In this document: positions 1 to 6,922 of the stretch, piece after piece | Layout: every line of letters begins with the position of its first letter | Numbering within the stretch: the stretch's first letter is position 1 | Notes under the pieces: model-generated | Told to the model about the DNA's origin: nothing | Seen by the model: only the letters and a program-made list of their open reading frames with translations | The model's database searches: none | Position numbers and translations under genes: made by a program | Assembly (NCBI GenBank): GCA_034721895.1 | Contig: JAYEND010000031.1 | Coordinates: 1 to 9,413 of the forward strand | Length of the DNA stretch: 9,413 nt | Direction: 5' to 3' | Source of the DNA: SZUA-451 sp034721895 | GTDB lineage: Bacteria > Campylobacterota > Campylobacteria > Campylobacterales > Sulfurovaceae

Positions 1-2
1 TG

Positions 3-506
3 AAATTCTTTAAAGCCACTTCAAGCAAGAACAATGTGGTACAGATCATGACAGAGATAGAGAGACAGAATCATCTTTTAAATGCCCAAAATTCAGATAA
101 TAAAAAAGGTAACCTTGCAAAGTCACTCAAAACACTTTCAAGCTTGGCAAAACATGATGACTTGGTAGTGCTTATAGGTGATGGAAGAGCATTAGATGAA
201 GAGACGGCAAAACACATCACACGAATAAATCTGCATAATGATGTCATAGGGGTGTTGGTCTATGACCCTATGGAAGAGGAGATAGTCAAGTCAAGTTCTC
301 TGTTTTTTACTGATGGTGTAGAGACTGTGGATGTAGACAGTTCAGACAAACAGTTCATACAGAGATATGCAGAGCGTCTTAGTGGAAGAAAAGAGGCTTA
401 CAGACATCTCGTGCGTAAAAATGCCCTACCTGTACTTTCCATTTCTACAGAATATCCTGTACTTGATCAGCTTTATGAACAGTTAAATATGGGTAGAAGA
501 AACTAA
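3..506 (+). CDS. DUF58 domain protein of MoxR/Bat operon, C-terminal part (5' end outside window)
   Basis: The reading frame is open from base 3 to the TAA at 504-506, so the gene begins before the window. The in-frame GTG at 36 is an internal codon with no ribosome site and is not a credible start. About 167 residues are visible. The stretch reading VVLIGDGRALDE, followed by a pattern like VIGVLVYDPMEEEI, resembles the C-terminal half of DUF58 proteins, whose fold is related to von Willebrand A domains. DUF58 proteins usually sit between a MoxR-type AAA+ ATPase and VWA proteins, and that is the context here: DUF4381, BatA, BatB, BatC and BatD follow. The stop overlaps the next start by one base (TAATG), suggesting translational coupling. 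The family assignment rests on weak sequence similarity and strong context. The molecular role is not known precisely; it is probably an accessory or scaffold to the MoxR/VWA assembly. Confidence 0.75.
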   Translation, partial: KFFKATSSKNNVVQIMTEIERQNHLLNAQNSDNKKGNLAKSLKTLSSLAKHDDLVVLIGDGRALDEETAKHITRINLHNDVIGVLVYDPMEEEIVKSSSLFFTDGVETVDVDSSDKQFIQRYAERLSGRKEAYRHLVRKNALPVLSISTEYPVLDQLYEQLNMGRRN

Positions 507-1003
507 TGCCAGTAGATATGAACAAGACAATCGCAGAGGCATCACTGGATAACCTGCATGATATTATCGTGCCTGATGCTATAGGGTTTTTCCCTTTGGC
601 TCCAGGATGGTACATGGTATTGATTTTACTCATTTCACTCTTTTTTTATGGGTGTATTCGGGCATATAAACACTATAAAAAGTCTCAGTACCGACGAGAA
701 GCCTTAAAAGAGTTGTCTACCTATAAAAATAGTGATAAAGAGCAGACTATCGCCTTGCTCTCACTTGCAAAAAGAGTAGGTATAGCCGCCTACGGACGTC
801 AAAAAATCGCAAAATTATCAGACGATAGCTGGTGGGACTTCATGGAAGAGCATTCAACAGCAAAAGTAGATAGAGAGATGAGACAAGAGATATCTGCACT
901 GCTATATGACACAACATATACGATGGACAATAGATTGCATGATAACGTGAAAAAATCTGTTTCACTTTGGATAAAAACACACAGGGAAGATAAAGATGTT
1001 TGA
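506..1003 (+). CDS. DUF4381 domain membrane protein of the Bat operon
   Basis: A 165-residue protein with a single predicted membrane helix at about residues 34-53. Just before the helix is FFPLAPGWY (28-36), which matches the hallmark of DUF4381 proteins, where a 'LxDIxxPxxxxxWPxAPGW' segment precedes the membrane helix. Here LHDIIVPDAIGFFPLAPGW fits well. The rest (55-165) is a charged, mainly helical cytoplasmic region. The start ATG at 506 overlaps the previous stop by one base; an in-frame ATG at 518 is an alternative but would remove part of the conserved N-terminus. The stop at 1001-1003 lies inside the next gene (8-base overlap). DUF4381 genes are regularly found between DUF58 and VWA genes in Bat-type operons, so a role as a small membrane subunit of that complex is likely, but no biochemical function is established. 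Confidence 0.85.
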   Translation: MPVDMNKTIAEASLDNLHDIIVPDAIGFFPLAPGWYMVLILLISLFFYGCIRAYKHYKKSQYRREALKELSTYKNSDKEQTIALLSLAKRVGIAAYGRQKIAKLSDDSWWDFMEEHSTAKVDREMRQEISALLYDTTYTMDNRLHDNVKKSVSLWIKTHREDKDV

Positions 1004-1973
1004 GTTTGACTATCCCTGGATTTTTGCATTGATACTATTACCTTTTATTGTCAATAGACTGCCATGGTTGTATGTTTCCGGCCGATCTGCACTGCGTATT
1101 AGTTTCAAAGAGGACATCGATGCTGTCAATCAGAACAAAAATGATAGTAGCGGCATATCACGCGCTTCCACATTTCAGAAGATACTGCTGTTTATTGTAA
1201 CTATATTGGTGATCACTGCATTGGCAAAACCGCAATATATCGGTGGACCTTTGAGTAAAGAGATATCTCAAAGAGAAGTGTTGATATCTATTGACCTGTC
1301 CGGATCGATGGCAACTAAGGACTTTAAAGATAGTAACGGCACCTCCATCGACAGACTTGAAGCGGTCAAGATGGTACTGGGAAACTTTTTTAAAGCACGT
1401 AAAGGAGAGAAGATAGGATTGATTCTTTTCGGGAACGCTGCTTTTGTACAGGCACCTTTTACACAGGATTTGAAAGCACTGGAGCATCTGCTTTCAGAGT
1501 TGCGCATCGGAATGGCAGGTCCTCAGACCGCTATGGGAGATTCTATAGGCTTGGCGGTTAAAATGTTTCAAGAGAGCAATGTAACTGACCGTATGCTTAT
1601 ACTCATGACCGATGGAGATGATACAGGTTCAAAAGTACCACCACTCACTGCAGCTAAGCTGGCAGCAAAAAATGGTGTAAGTATCTTTCCTGTTGCTATA
1701 GGTGACCCAAAAAATGCAGGAGAACATCCTATAGATACAAAGACACTTCAAGAGATAGCAAAAACCACTGGCGGGAAGTTTTACTATGCATGGAATACGA
1801 AAGAGCTGTCGGACATCTATACACAGATAGATAAACTTAAACCCAAAGAGGTTAAAGAGATCACCCATAGACCTACCTTTGATCTCTTTATCTATCCTCT
1901 TCTTATGGCAATGTTTCTCTTACTTGGGTATGGGCTGTTTCTGTTTATTGGGCAAAAAAGGAAGAACGGATGA
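996..1973 (+). CDS. batA: BatA-like von Willebrand factor A protein with intact MIDAS
   Basis: A 325-residue inner-membrane protein with predicted helices at about 8-20, 60-78 and 300-318 flanking one VWA domain (about 95-290). The metal-ion-dependent adhesion site is complete: D100-L-S102-G-S104, T178 in the GPQTAMGD loop, and D206 in LMTDGDD. Between them, ILFGNAAFVQAPFTQD (about 143-158) is typical of BatA and BatB proteins. In this family the VWA domain is believed to lie in the periplasm and to bind a partner through a divalent metal. The operon was linked to oxygen tolerance in Bacteroides fragilis, and comparable MoxR/VWA operons elsewhere to envelope stress and virulence. The ATG at 996 is preceded by AGGGA (983-987) with 8 bases of spacing. 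The gene overlaps its neighbours by 8 bases upstream and 4 downstream (ATGA), which indicates coupling. The symbol is by family resemblance and position. Confidence 0.88.
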   Translation: MFEFDYPWIFALILLPFIVNRLPWLYVSGRSALRISFKEDIDAVNQNKNDSSGISRASTFQKILLFIVTILVITALAKPQYIGGPLSKEISQREVLISIDLSGSMATKDFKDSNGTSIDRLEAVKMVLGNFFKARKGEKIGLILFGNAAFVQAPFTQDLKALEHLLSELRIGMAGPQTAMGDSIGLAVKMFQESNVTDRMLILMTDGDDTGSKVPPLTAAKLAAKNGVSIFPVAIGDPKNAGEHPIDTKTLQEIAKTTGGKFYYAWNTKELSDIYTQIDKLKPKEVKEITHRPTFDLFIYPLLMAMFLLLGYGLFLFIGQKRKNG

Positions 1974-2896
1974 GCACCTTTCATTTTCTAAGACCCGAAT
2001 ACCTGCTCCTTTTGATCCCTGCCTGGGCATTGGTCGCGTGGTTGTTGAAACAGCAGAGTGATGAAAAAAGATGGCAGAAGGTCATTGACCCCGTACTCCT
2101 CAAACATCTTCTTGTCAAGAGTGAACAAAATCACTCCAAACTTGCTGCTCCGTGGTATTTGGGTATAGTGCTGACGCTTCTTGTTATGGCAGTGTCAGGT
2201 CCAAGCTGGAAATTGAAGCCTTCTCCTTTTGCGCAGGATGATACAAAAATTGCATTTTTGATCTCAGTGAAAAAGAGCATGCTCACCACTGACATATTGC
2301 CAAACCGCCTGCAAAGGGCTACCATCAAGCTAACAGACCTTTTAGAAAAAAGAGCCGATACACAGTCTGCACTTATCGCATACAGCGGTACAGCGCATTT
2401 GGCGCTTCCTCTTACCAAAGACCACAGTATCATCAAAACCTTTGCGCAGGCATTGGACCCCTCTATTATGCCATTGGAGGGCGATAATATACAAGATGCT
2501 CTTTTGCTTGCAAAAAAAGAGTTGAACAGCAAAGGTGCCACTGTCATTGTCTTGACCGATTCTGCTTCTCCTTCTTCTGTAAAGCTTGCGATAAAAAATG
2601 GATTTGATGAAGCGTCAAATGTCATCTTTTGGCAGATCGCTTCCAGTGAACTCTCGAATGTCAATGATTTCAAGAGTGCATCATCTCTTTTGAATGGACA
2701 TTATGTACCGTATGCCAGAGATGGAAGTGATGTAGCGATGGTTTCATCTTTAATAGACAAGAATTTTAAAAATGCAGCACAAGAGGATAAGAGCAAATAT
2801 GAAGATGGCGGATACCTGCTCATTCCTTTCATCTTTCTTTTTTTATTACTATGGGCCCGACAGGGATTTTTTGCTGAATTGTGGAGACGATCATGA
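1970..2896 (+). CDS. batB: BatB-like von Willebrand factor A protein with degenerate MIDAS
   Basis: A 308-residue protein with the same architecture as its upstream neighbour: membrane helices at about 10-26, 62-78 and 280-298 around a VWA-like domain (about 93-275). The N-terminal FLRPEYLLLLIPAW and the SGTAHLALPLTKD segment (about 139-151) are typical of BatB. The metal site is largely lost. Where DxSxS is expected the protein has S99-V-K101-K-S103, and the threonine loop reads EGDN (170-173) instead of GT. Only S103 and the acidic D197 (VLTDS) remain. Metal-dependent ligand binding is therefore unlikely, and the subunit may be structural or pair with BatA. It starts at the ATG of an ATGA overlap with batA and ends in an ATGA overlap with the TPR gene. 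In many proteobacteria BatB is fused to a TPR domain; here the two are separate genes. Confidence 0.85.
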   Translation: MSTFHFLRPEYLLLLIPAWALVAWLLKQQSDEKRWQKVIDPVLLKHLLVKSEQNHSKLAAPWYLGIVLTLLVMAVSGPSWKLKPSPFAQDDTKIAFLISVKKSMLTTDILPNRLQRATIKLTDLLEKRADTQSALIAYSGTAHLALPLTKDHSIIKTFAQALDPSIMPLEGDNIQDALLLAKKELNSKGATVIVLTDSASPSSVKLAIKNGFDEASNVIFWQIASSELSNVNDFKSASSLLNGHYVPYARDGSDVAMVSSLIDKNFKNAAQEDKSKYEDGGYLLIPFIFLFLLLWARQGFFAELWRRS

Positions 2897-3534
2897 AAAA
2901 GTATCTAAAAGAGCATCTATCTCTTATACCGTTTTATAGTGTCGCACTGCTCTCTCTTGTCTGGCTGGCATTTTTTTATGAGGGTGGTCTAAATAGGCTT
3001 TTTATCACTTCTGATCAGCTTGCCTATCGCTATTATAAAAATAAAAACTATAGCAAAGCAGCAGAAACTTTTTCGGATCTCTCTTTCAAAGGGGCTTCAT
3101 ATTATAGAGCCGGAGAATTCAAAAAAGCAAAATCTTTTTACCAAAACCTTAGCGATAAAGAGGGAAAATATAACCTGGGCAACAGCTTTGTCATGTTGGG
3201 CAAATATGACGATGCCATAAAAGCTTACAAACTGGCATTGAAGATCGATCCTCATTTTGTACAGGCTGGGCAAAACCTCAAGCTCGCAAAAGCAAGAAAA
3301 GTACTTAAAGAGCCGGAAAATGACGGAGAGCAGGGTGTTGGGAAATTGGGCGCAGATGAGATCGTTTTTGATAACAAAGAGGGTAAAGGTGTCGATGATG
3401 ACCAAAGTGCACAAAAAGAAGCAGCATCAGGCAATCCAAATTGGTTGGATAGACTCCAAACCGGACCCAAAGATTTTTTGAAAAATAAATTCAGATATCA
3501 GTATGGAATGCAGGAGCGTGAGCATGCAAAGTAA
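2893..3534 (+). CDS. batC: BatC-like TPR membrane protein
   Basis: The protein has 213 residues from the ATG at 2893. A GTG at 2881 is in frame, but the ATG forms an ATGA overlap with the batB stop, as at the preceding junction, and follows a GGAGA ribosome site (2883-2887), so I prefer it. There is one membrane helix at about 13-30. Two or three tetratricopeptide-like repeats follow (about 40-130), seen in Y-x-N-K-x-Y-S-K-A-A, YNLGNSFVMLGKYDDAIKAY and ALKIDP. Then comes an acidic, Gly/Asp-rich linker (about 135-180) and a conserved tail, GPKDFLKNKFRYQ (191-203), resembling the 'DPxxLLRxKFxYQ' tail of proteobacterial VWA-TPR fusion proteins. It probably mediates protein-protein contacts within the Bat complex. 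Its end overlaps the batD start by 11 bases. Confidence 0.82.
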   Translation: MKKYLKEHLSLIPFYSVALLSLVWLAFFYEGGLNRLFITSDQLAYRYYKNKNYSKAAETFSDLSFKGASYYRAGEFKKAKSFYQNLSDKEGKYNLGNSFVMLGKYDDAIKAYKLALKIDPHFVQAGQNLKLAKARKVLKEPENDGEQGVGKLGADEIVFDNKEGKGVDDDQSAQKEAASGNPNWLDRLQTGPKDFLKNKFRYQYGMQEREHAK

Positions 3535-4798
3535 ATTGAGTATCAAACTGTTTTTTCTGTTTATCTTGTTGACATTGAATGTTTTTGCCATAGAGGGGAA
3601 AGTAAAAGTATTTATCAAATCACAAGAGAGTATTTATACCTCACAGAAGGCCACAGTCTCTGTGGAGTTACTCTCCAATGCTTTCAGTATCACCGATGCA
3701 AAGATCACCTTTCCTTCATCAAAAAAATATATCGTTCAAGTACCCAAGAGTGCTTCGTACTTAGGGCATGATGAAGTGAATAGTGAAGAGTGGCAGATGG
3801 TGCATTATGATTATGAGATCTATGCGTTACAAGCAGGGAGAATCGAGATACCTTCAGTATTAGTCTCCTTTACTGCCTCTATGGGATATGGACAGCCTAA
3901 AAAGGAGTTTGAACTTCAAAGCGATACTTTGTCTTTTGATGTGAAAGCACCCAAAGGTGTAAAGCCGGATCAGTTTGTGTTGGTGACAGATAAATTTATG
4001 TTGCACTCTGAGCTCAAACCTCAGAAGAAAAAGTTGATCGTCGGAGATGCCGTAGAGCTAAGTGTGACACAAAAGGCCAATGGTGCCCCAGATATATTGT
4101 TGAGTCCTGTACGTTATGACTCTAATGCATATCTACGTGTGTACAGCAAAGAACCCGAGTTAAAGAGTGGACTCAAGGGAGAGTATGATGTTTCCAGAAC
4201 AGACAGTTTTACTTTTGTAGCAAGTGCAGAAGGGAATGTAACCCTGCCTGTGCACGAGAGACTCTGGTACAACAGTGTGACCCAAAAGATACATGTTGAA
4301 AAGAGTCCCGAAATGACCTTTGAGATACTACCTGATCCGCAAATAGCCATAGATGCTAAAAAGGCTAGACAAAAACAACTTTTGCTTTACGTCATCATAA
4401 CGCTGTTATCACTTTTGATTTTCTATAAAATATTTGGGTCTAAAGTACGAAGCTATAGAGAAGAACGTAGACGTATGCATGAACAGAGTGAAGAGGGCCT
4501 TTACAAAAGAGTACTCGATGCATCGCAAGGGAGCAATCTCCCTGTACTTTACCAAGACTTTTATAAATGGTTGGAGGCAGCTGATCCTGAACTTGCAAGA
4601 TCAGGTTTTAGAGGTGTCAGTGATACCTATCCGTCACTTTCGGATTCACTGCTTGAGCTTGAGAGGGGATTGGCTGATCCGAACCAACCATTCGACAGAC
4701 AAGGATTTATGGATCAGCTTGGGAAGTTCCGTGAAGAGCTGCTTGAGCGAAACCAGCTTAGGCGAGGAGGTTTGCCGAAAACTATCAACCCAATTTAA
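3524..4798 (+). CDS. batD: BatD-like exported, membrane-anchored protein
   Basis: A 424-residue protein. An in-frame ATG at 3503 exists, but the ATG at 3524 has AGGAG (3512-3516) 7 bases upstream and starts directly with a signal peptide: a Lys-containing start, hydrophobic core at about 8-20, likely cleavage after A22. The mature part (about 23-280) is beta-rich, with repeated TVSVELL- and VELSVTQK-like strands that suggest immunoglobulin-like domains in the periplasm. A membrane helix at about 286-304 is followed by a basic RSYREERRR segment and a cytoplasmic helical region of about 110 residues. This is the layout of BatD ('oxygen tolerance') proteins. It closes the operon: the stop at 4796-4798 is followed by a T-tract (4804-4810) and then a separate promoter. 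Overall identity is by architecture and position; sequence conservation in this family is low. Confidence 0.82.
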   Translation: MQSKLSIKLFFLFILLTLNVFAIEGKVKVFIKSQESIYTSQKATVSVELLSNAFSITDAKITFPSSKKYIVQVPKSASYLGHDEVNSEEWQMVHYDYEIYALQAGRIEIPSVLVSFTASMGYGQPKKEFELQSDTLSFDVKAPKGVKPDQFVLVTDKFMLHSELKPQKKKLIVGDAVELSVTQKANGAPDILLSPVRYDSNAYLRVYSKEPELKSGLKGEYDVSRTDSFTFVASAEGNVTLPVHERLWYNSVTQKIHVEKSPEMTFEILPDPQIAIDAKKARQKQLLLYVIITLLSLLIFYKIFGSKVRSYREERRRMHEQSEEGLYKRVLDASQGSNLPVLYQDFYKWLEAADPELARSGFRGVSDTYPSLSDSLLELERGLADPNQPFDRQGFMDQLGKFREELLERNQLRRGGLPKTINPI

Positions 4799-4917
4799 AT
4801 ATTCTTTTTTTACAAATGTCGAAAAATGGATAGACAAGTGAATAAGTTTAAGTTAAAATCCTTCAAGTTTGTTATAATGGCTAGAATATTTGAAAGAATT
4901 AGATATCTTGGGATAAA
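4799..4917 (+). promoter_or_regulatory. Intergenic region with extended -10 promoter for the permease operon
   Basis: The region between batD and the permease gene begins with a run of seven T (4804-4810) that may help end the Bat transcript, although I see only a weak GGTT/AACC pairing before it. TTTGTTATAAT (4868-4878) is a consensus -10 (TATAAT, 4873-4878) preceded by TGn, i.e. an extended -10. No good -35 lies 16-18 bases upstream; there are only A/T-rich tracts. That promoter style is the one described for Campylobacter and Helicobacter. The expected start of transcription would be near 4885, leaving a leader of about 30 bases. The ribosome site before the ATG is poor (GGGAT, 4910-4914). 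Confidence 0.65.
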
Positions 4918-5976
4918 ATGATGAAGCAATCCAATCAACAAATCTGGTCGATCAATCAGTTGTTTATATTGTTGGCGACCCTGTCGATCGTCTTTGTTGT
5001 TCTTAAGCATGCTTCAGGCCTTTTCGTTCCTTTTCTCATCGCCATCGCCATTGCCATTGTGCTTTCCCCTCTTTTAGATTATCTTCAGGCAAGGCGAATT
5101 CCCAAAGCGATCTCTCTGGTTTTTATTGTGCTCCTGTCACTGCTGCCTGTTATTGCGCTTGGGGGATATGTCGGTGAAGAGGCAAAGGCTTTTGCCGCCA
5201 ATTTTCACATGATCCAGCAGCAGTTTTATGCAAGCATAGATAAACTTTCCGGGTTTCTGGGCGGTATGGGTATCGAAGTCAGCAGGGACGATATCAATAT
5301 GATGCTCGAAAAGAGCAATATCGGGGAAGTGTTAAAAAATCTGGCATCTCAGGCAGGCAGTCAATTTTCCAATATTTTTCTGATCTTCTTTACTGCAGCA
5401 TTTATGCTCATGGAGTCTGATTACCTCTACAGCAAGATGATGAAGATCATGGAGGAGAGCGGCCGCAATGCTGAAGGGGGGATGGAGATCATCGAAAAGA
5501 TCAAGTCCTATTTCCTCATCAAGGTGAAGACCAGTCTGATGACAGCACTTTGGGTATTGGCAGTGTTATGGTATTATGATGTAGGATATTATTATTTGTG
5601 GGCTACACTGGCCTTTTTCCTCAACTTCATCCCGGTTATCGGATCCATCCTGGCAGCGATCCCTGCGGTTGCCATGGCAGTGATCGATCAGACATGGATG
5701 ACAGCGTTTTGGGTAGCATTGTGGTATGTGATCATCAATACGGTCGTAGGCAATATACTCGAACCACGCATCATGGGAAAAGGATTGGGGCTCTCAGCTC
5801 TTGCGATATTCCTCTCCATGACATTCTGGGGATGGATATTTGGTCCTGCAGGTATGATACTCTCTGTGCCGCTGACGATGGTTATACAGTTTCTTTTTGC
5901 TCAGTATCAGGAGACAAAGTGGGTGGCATTTATGTTAAGTGATTATGAAGGGGTAACCCCCAAGAAGGAGAAATAG
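4918..5976 (+). CDS. AI-2E family transporter (PerM/TqsA-type permease)
   Basis: A 352-residue polytopic inner-membrane protein. Predicted helices lie at about 13-31, 34-51, 63-83, 150-166, 204-222, 226-256, 262-280 and 290-325, with a larger soluble loop at about 85-148, the usual AI-2E family topology and length. Family signatures are visible in the C-terminal half: FIPVIGSILAAIPAV (237-251), and NILEPRIMGKGLGLSALAIF (279-298) followed by FWGWIFGPAGMILSVP. Members include TqsA (autoinducer-2 export) and others implicated in Na+/H+ antiport or unknown solutes, so the substrate cannot be read from sequence. Two adjacent ATGs (4918, 4921) are possible starts. The stop abuts the next ATG (TAGATG), and two small membrane-protein genes follow in the same operon, which may point to a membrane-stress role. 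Confidence 0.9.
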   Translation: MMKQSNQQIWSINQLFILLATLSIVFVVLKHASGLFVPFLIAIAIAIVLSPLLDYLQARRIPKAISLVFIVLLSLLPVIALGGYVGEEAKAFAANFHMIQQQFYASIDKLSGFLGGMGIEVSRDDINMMLEKSNIGEVLKNLASQAGSQFSNIFLIFFTAAFMLMESDYLYSKMMKIMEESGRNAEGGMEIIEKIKSYFLIKVKTSLMTALWVLAVLWYYDVGYYYLWATLAFFLNFIPVIGSILAAIPAVAMAVIDQTWMTAFWVALWYVIINTVVGNILEPRIMGKGLGLSALAIFLSMTFWGWIFGPAGMILSVPLTMVIQFLFAQYQETKWVAFMLSDYEGVTPKKEK

Positions 5977-6276
5977 ATGGCAAAAATGACAATGCACCAG
6001 GAGCTGGATATGCTGCGAAAAGAAGTAGCAGAGCTCAAGAAAAAGGAAGCGGAAACTGAAAAAAAAGAGAAGATCGAGGCTAAAGAGGAAGAAACAGAGC
6101 TTGAAGCTATAGAAGAAGAAGCGCAGGAGATCGAATCTGAACTCAAAGGGCAGATCAGTGAGATTGTGGAGAAGATTAAGTCCGATTATGACAATCTCTC
6201 GCCTGTTGCAACTGTATTAATATTCGCTCTGGGCGCAATGTTCGGAAGCTCGCTCGCATCACACAATAAGGAGTAG
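5977..6276 (+). CDS. Small coiled-coil protein with C-terminal membrane anchor (YqjD/ElaB-like layout)
   Basis: A 99-residue protein. Residues 6-72 are extremely rich in Glu and Lys with heptad-like Leu/Ile spacing, which predicts a long coiled coil. Residues 76-94 form one hydrophobic segment containing G86-A-M-F-G90 (a GxxxG motif), followed by a five-residue tail. This is a tail-anchored layout: the soluble coiled coil would be cytoplasmic and the C-terminus in the inner membrane. It resembles ElaB/YqjD (DUF883) proteins, which bind ribosomes at the membrane, but I see no convincing sequence identity and do not assign the family. AAGGAG (5965-5970) lies 6 bases before the ATG, inside the end of the permease gene. 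A charged low-complexity composition makes database matches unreliable. The gene is real, judging by its ribosome site, spacing and operon position. Confidence 0.8.
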   Translation: MAKMTMHQELDMLRKEVAELKKKEAETEKKEKIEAKEEETELEAIEEEAQEIESELKGQISEIVEKIKSDYDNLSPVATVLIFALGAMFGSSLASHNKE

Positions 6277-6279
6277 ATA

Positions 6280-6765
6280 ATGAATGAAGATATGAATGCC
6301 AAGATCAAACTGCTGTTGCGCAGTGAAAAAGCGTTGATGAAGATGGAGATGCGAAAAAAAAGCAGGCAGGCTGTCTATGTCGCCATAGGCTTGATCGCCG
6401 TACTTGCGATGCTGGTGATGTTCAATGCCACTGTTTATCTCTATCTTGAAAGTTCCTATACACAGCTGGCTTCGGCGATGATCCTCACCGGGATGAACCT
6501 GATCGCTGCCGTGATCTTCTTTGTGATCGCTTCACGGCAGGAGGTTGGGCCCGAGGCTGAGTCGATGCAGGAGATCCGTGATTTCGCCTGGGAGCAGCTC
6601 TCCGGCGATATCGAAGAGGTCAAACAGGATATCAGCGAGTTCAGGGATGGCATACATCGAGTAGGCAAAGGGGTCAACTCCGTGATGAACAGGGACTTTT
6701 TCGGCCTGAAGGGGATGCTGCCTATCATTACAGCATTGCTCGAGACACATAATAAGAAAAAGTAG
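6280..6765 (+). CDS. Two-helix membrane protein, holin-X/YqjE-like layout
   Basis: A 161-residue protein with a basic, amphipathic N-terminus (about 1-30), two membrane helices at about 31-54 and 62-84 joined by a short loop, and a C-terminal cytoplasmic region with helical pattern (about 95-160). The size of the helical hairpin and the N-terminal amphipathic segment resemble the DUF1469/'Actinobacterial holin-X' (YqjE) group, named for topology and not shown to act as holins. The similarity is in layout; I cannot confirm it by sequence. TAAGGAG (6267-6273) sits 6 bases before the ATG, within the end of the preceding gene, and only 3 bases separate stop and start. Base composition looks more GC-rich than the Bat operon. 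No lysis genes are nearby, so a phage origin is not supported. Confidence 0.78.
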   Translation: MNEDMNAKIKLLLRSEKALMKMEMRKKSRQAVYVAIGLIAVLAMLVMFNATVYLYLESSYTQLASAMILTGMNLIAAVIFFVIASRQEVGPEAESMQEIRDFAWEQLSGDIEEVKQDISEFRDGIHRVGKGVNSVMNRDFFGLKGMLPIITALLETHNKKK

Positions 6766-6801
6766 TGCGGAAGCTATGATACGCATATTTTTTAATTTTT
6801 T
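6766..6801 (+). terminator. Possible weak terminator of the permease operon
   Basis: Immediately after the stop, TGCG (6766-6769) can pair with CGCA (6782-6785), followed by two six-base T-runs (6788-6793 and 6796-6801). The stem is only 4-5 bp with a 12-base loop, so the hairpin is weak. The T-rich tail is what makes termination plausible here. Confidence 0.35.
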
Positions 6802-6863
6802 ACTTCAATAAGATGAGTCCGACAGGCTCCTGGCAGCAATCTTGTTTTACAAAAAGCAATAGA

Positions 6864-6916
6864 TTGACATTTGCTCTATATAAATGTATAATATCCGTAC
6901 AACAGCCGTATAAGGA
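6864..6916 (+). promoter_or_regulatory. Consensus sigma70 promoter, possible operator and ribosome site for the toxin-antitoxin operon
   Basis: TTGACA (6864-6869), a 17-base spacer and TATAAT (6887-6892) form a textbook sigma70 promoter, 31 bases ahead of the antitoxin ATG. Downstream of the -10 are two CCGTA copies 11 bases apart (6895-6899 and 6906-6910), one helical turn, and an inverted pair TATCC (6892-6896)/GGATA (6914-6918). These are candidate sites for autorepression by the ribbon-helix-helix antitoxin, as is usual for TacA-type systems; that part is inference. AAGGA (6912-6916) is the ribosome site, 6 bases before the start. Confidence 0.75.
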
Positions 6917-6922
6917 TAATAA

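Noticed and set aside
2131..2673. Minus-strand open frame of 180 codons inside batB
   Set aside because: It is fully antisense to a gene with clear family features and operon overlaps; no ribosome site or recognisable domain.
6280..6765. Prophage holin or lysis cassette
   Set aside because: The two-helix protein resembles holin-X only in layout. No endolysin, spanin or other phage gene is nearby, and it is in an operon with a housekeeping-type permease.
6776..6811. Tiny frame MIRIFFNFLLQ that could be the broken N-terminus (signal peptide start) of the DUF4136 gene whose stump follows the toxin
   Set aside because: Eleven residues from a T-rich stretch are too little to identify, the ribosome site is poor, and the T-runs are equally well explained as terminator sequence.
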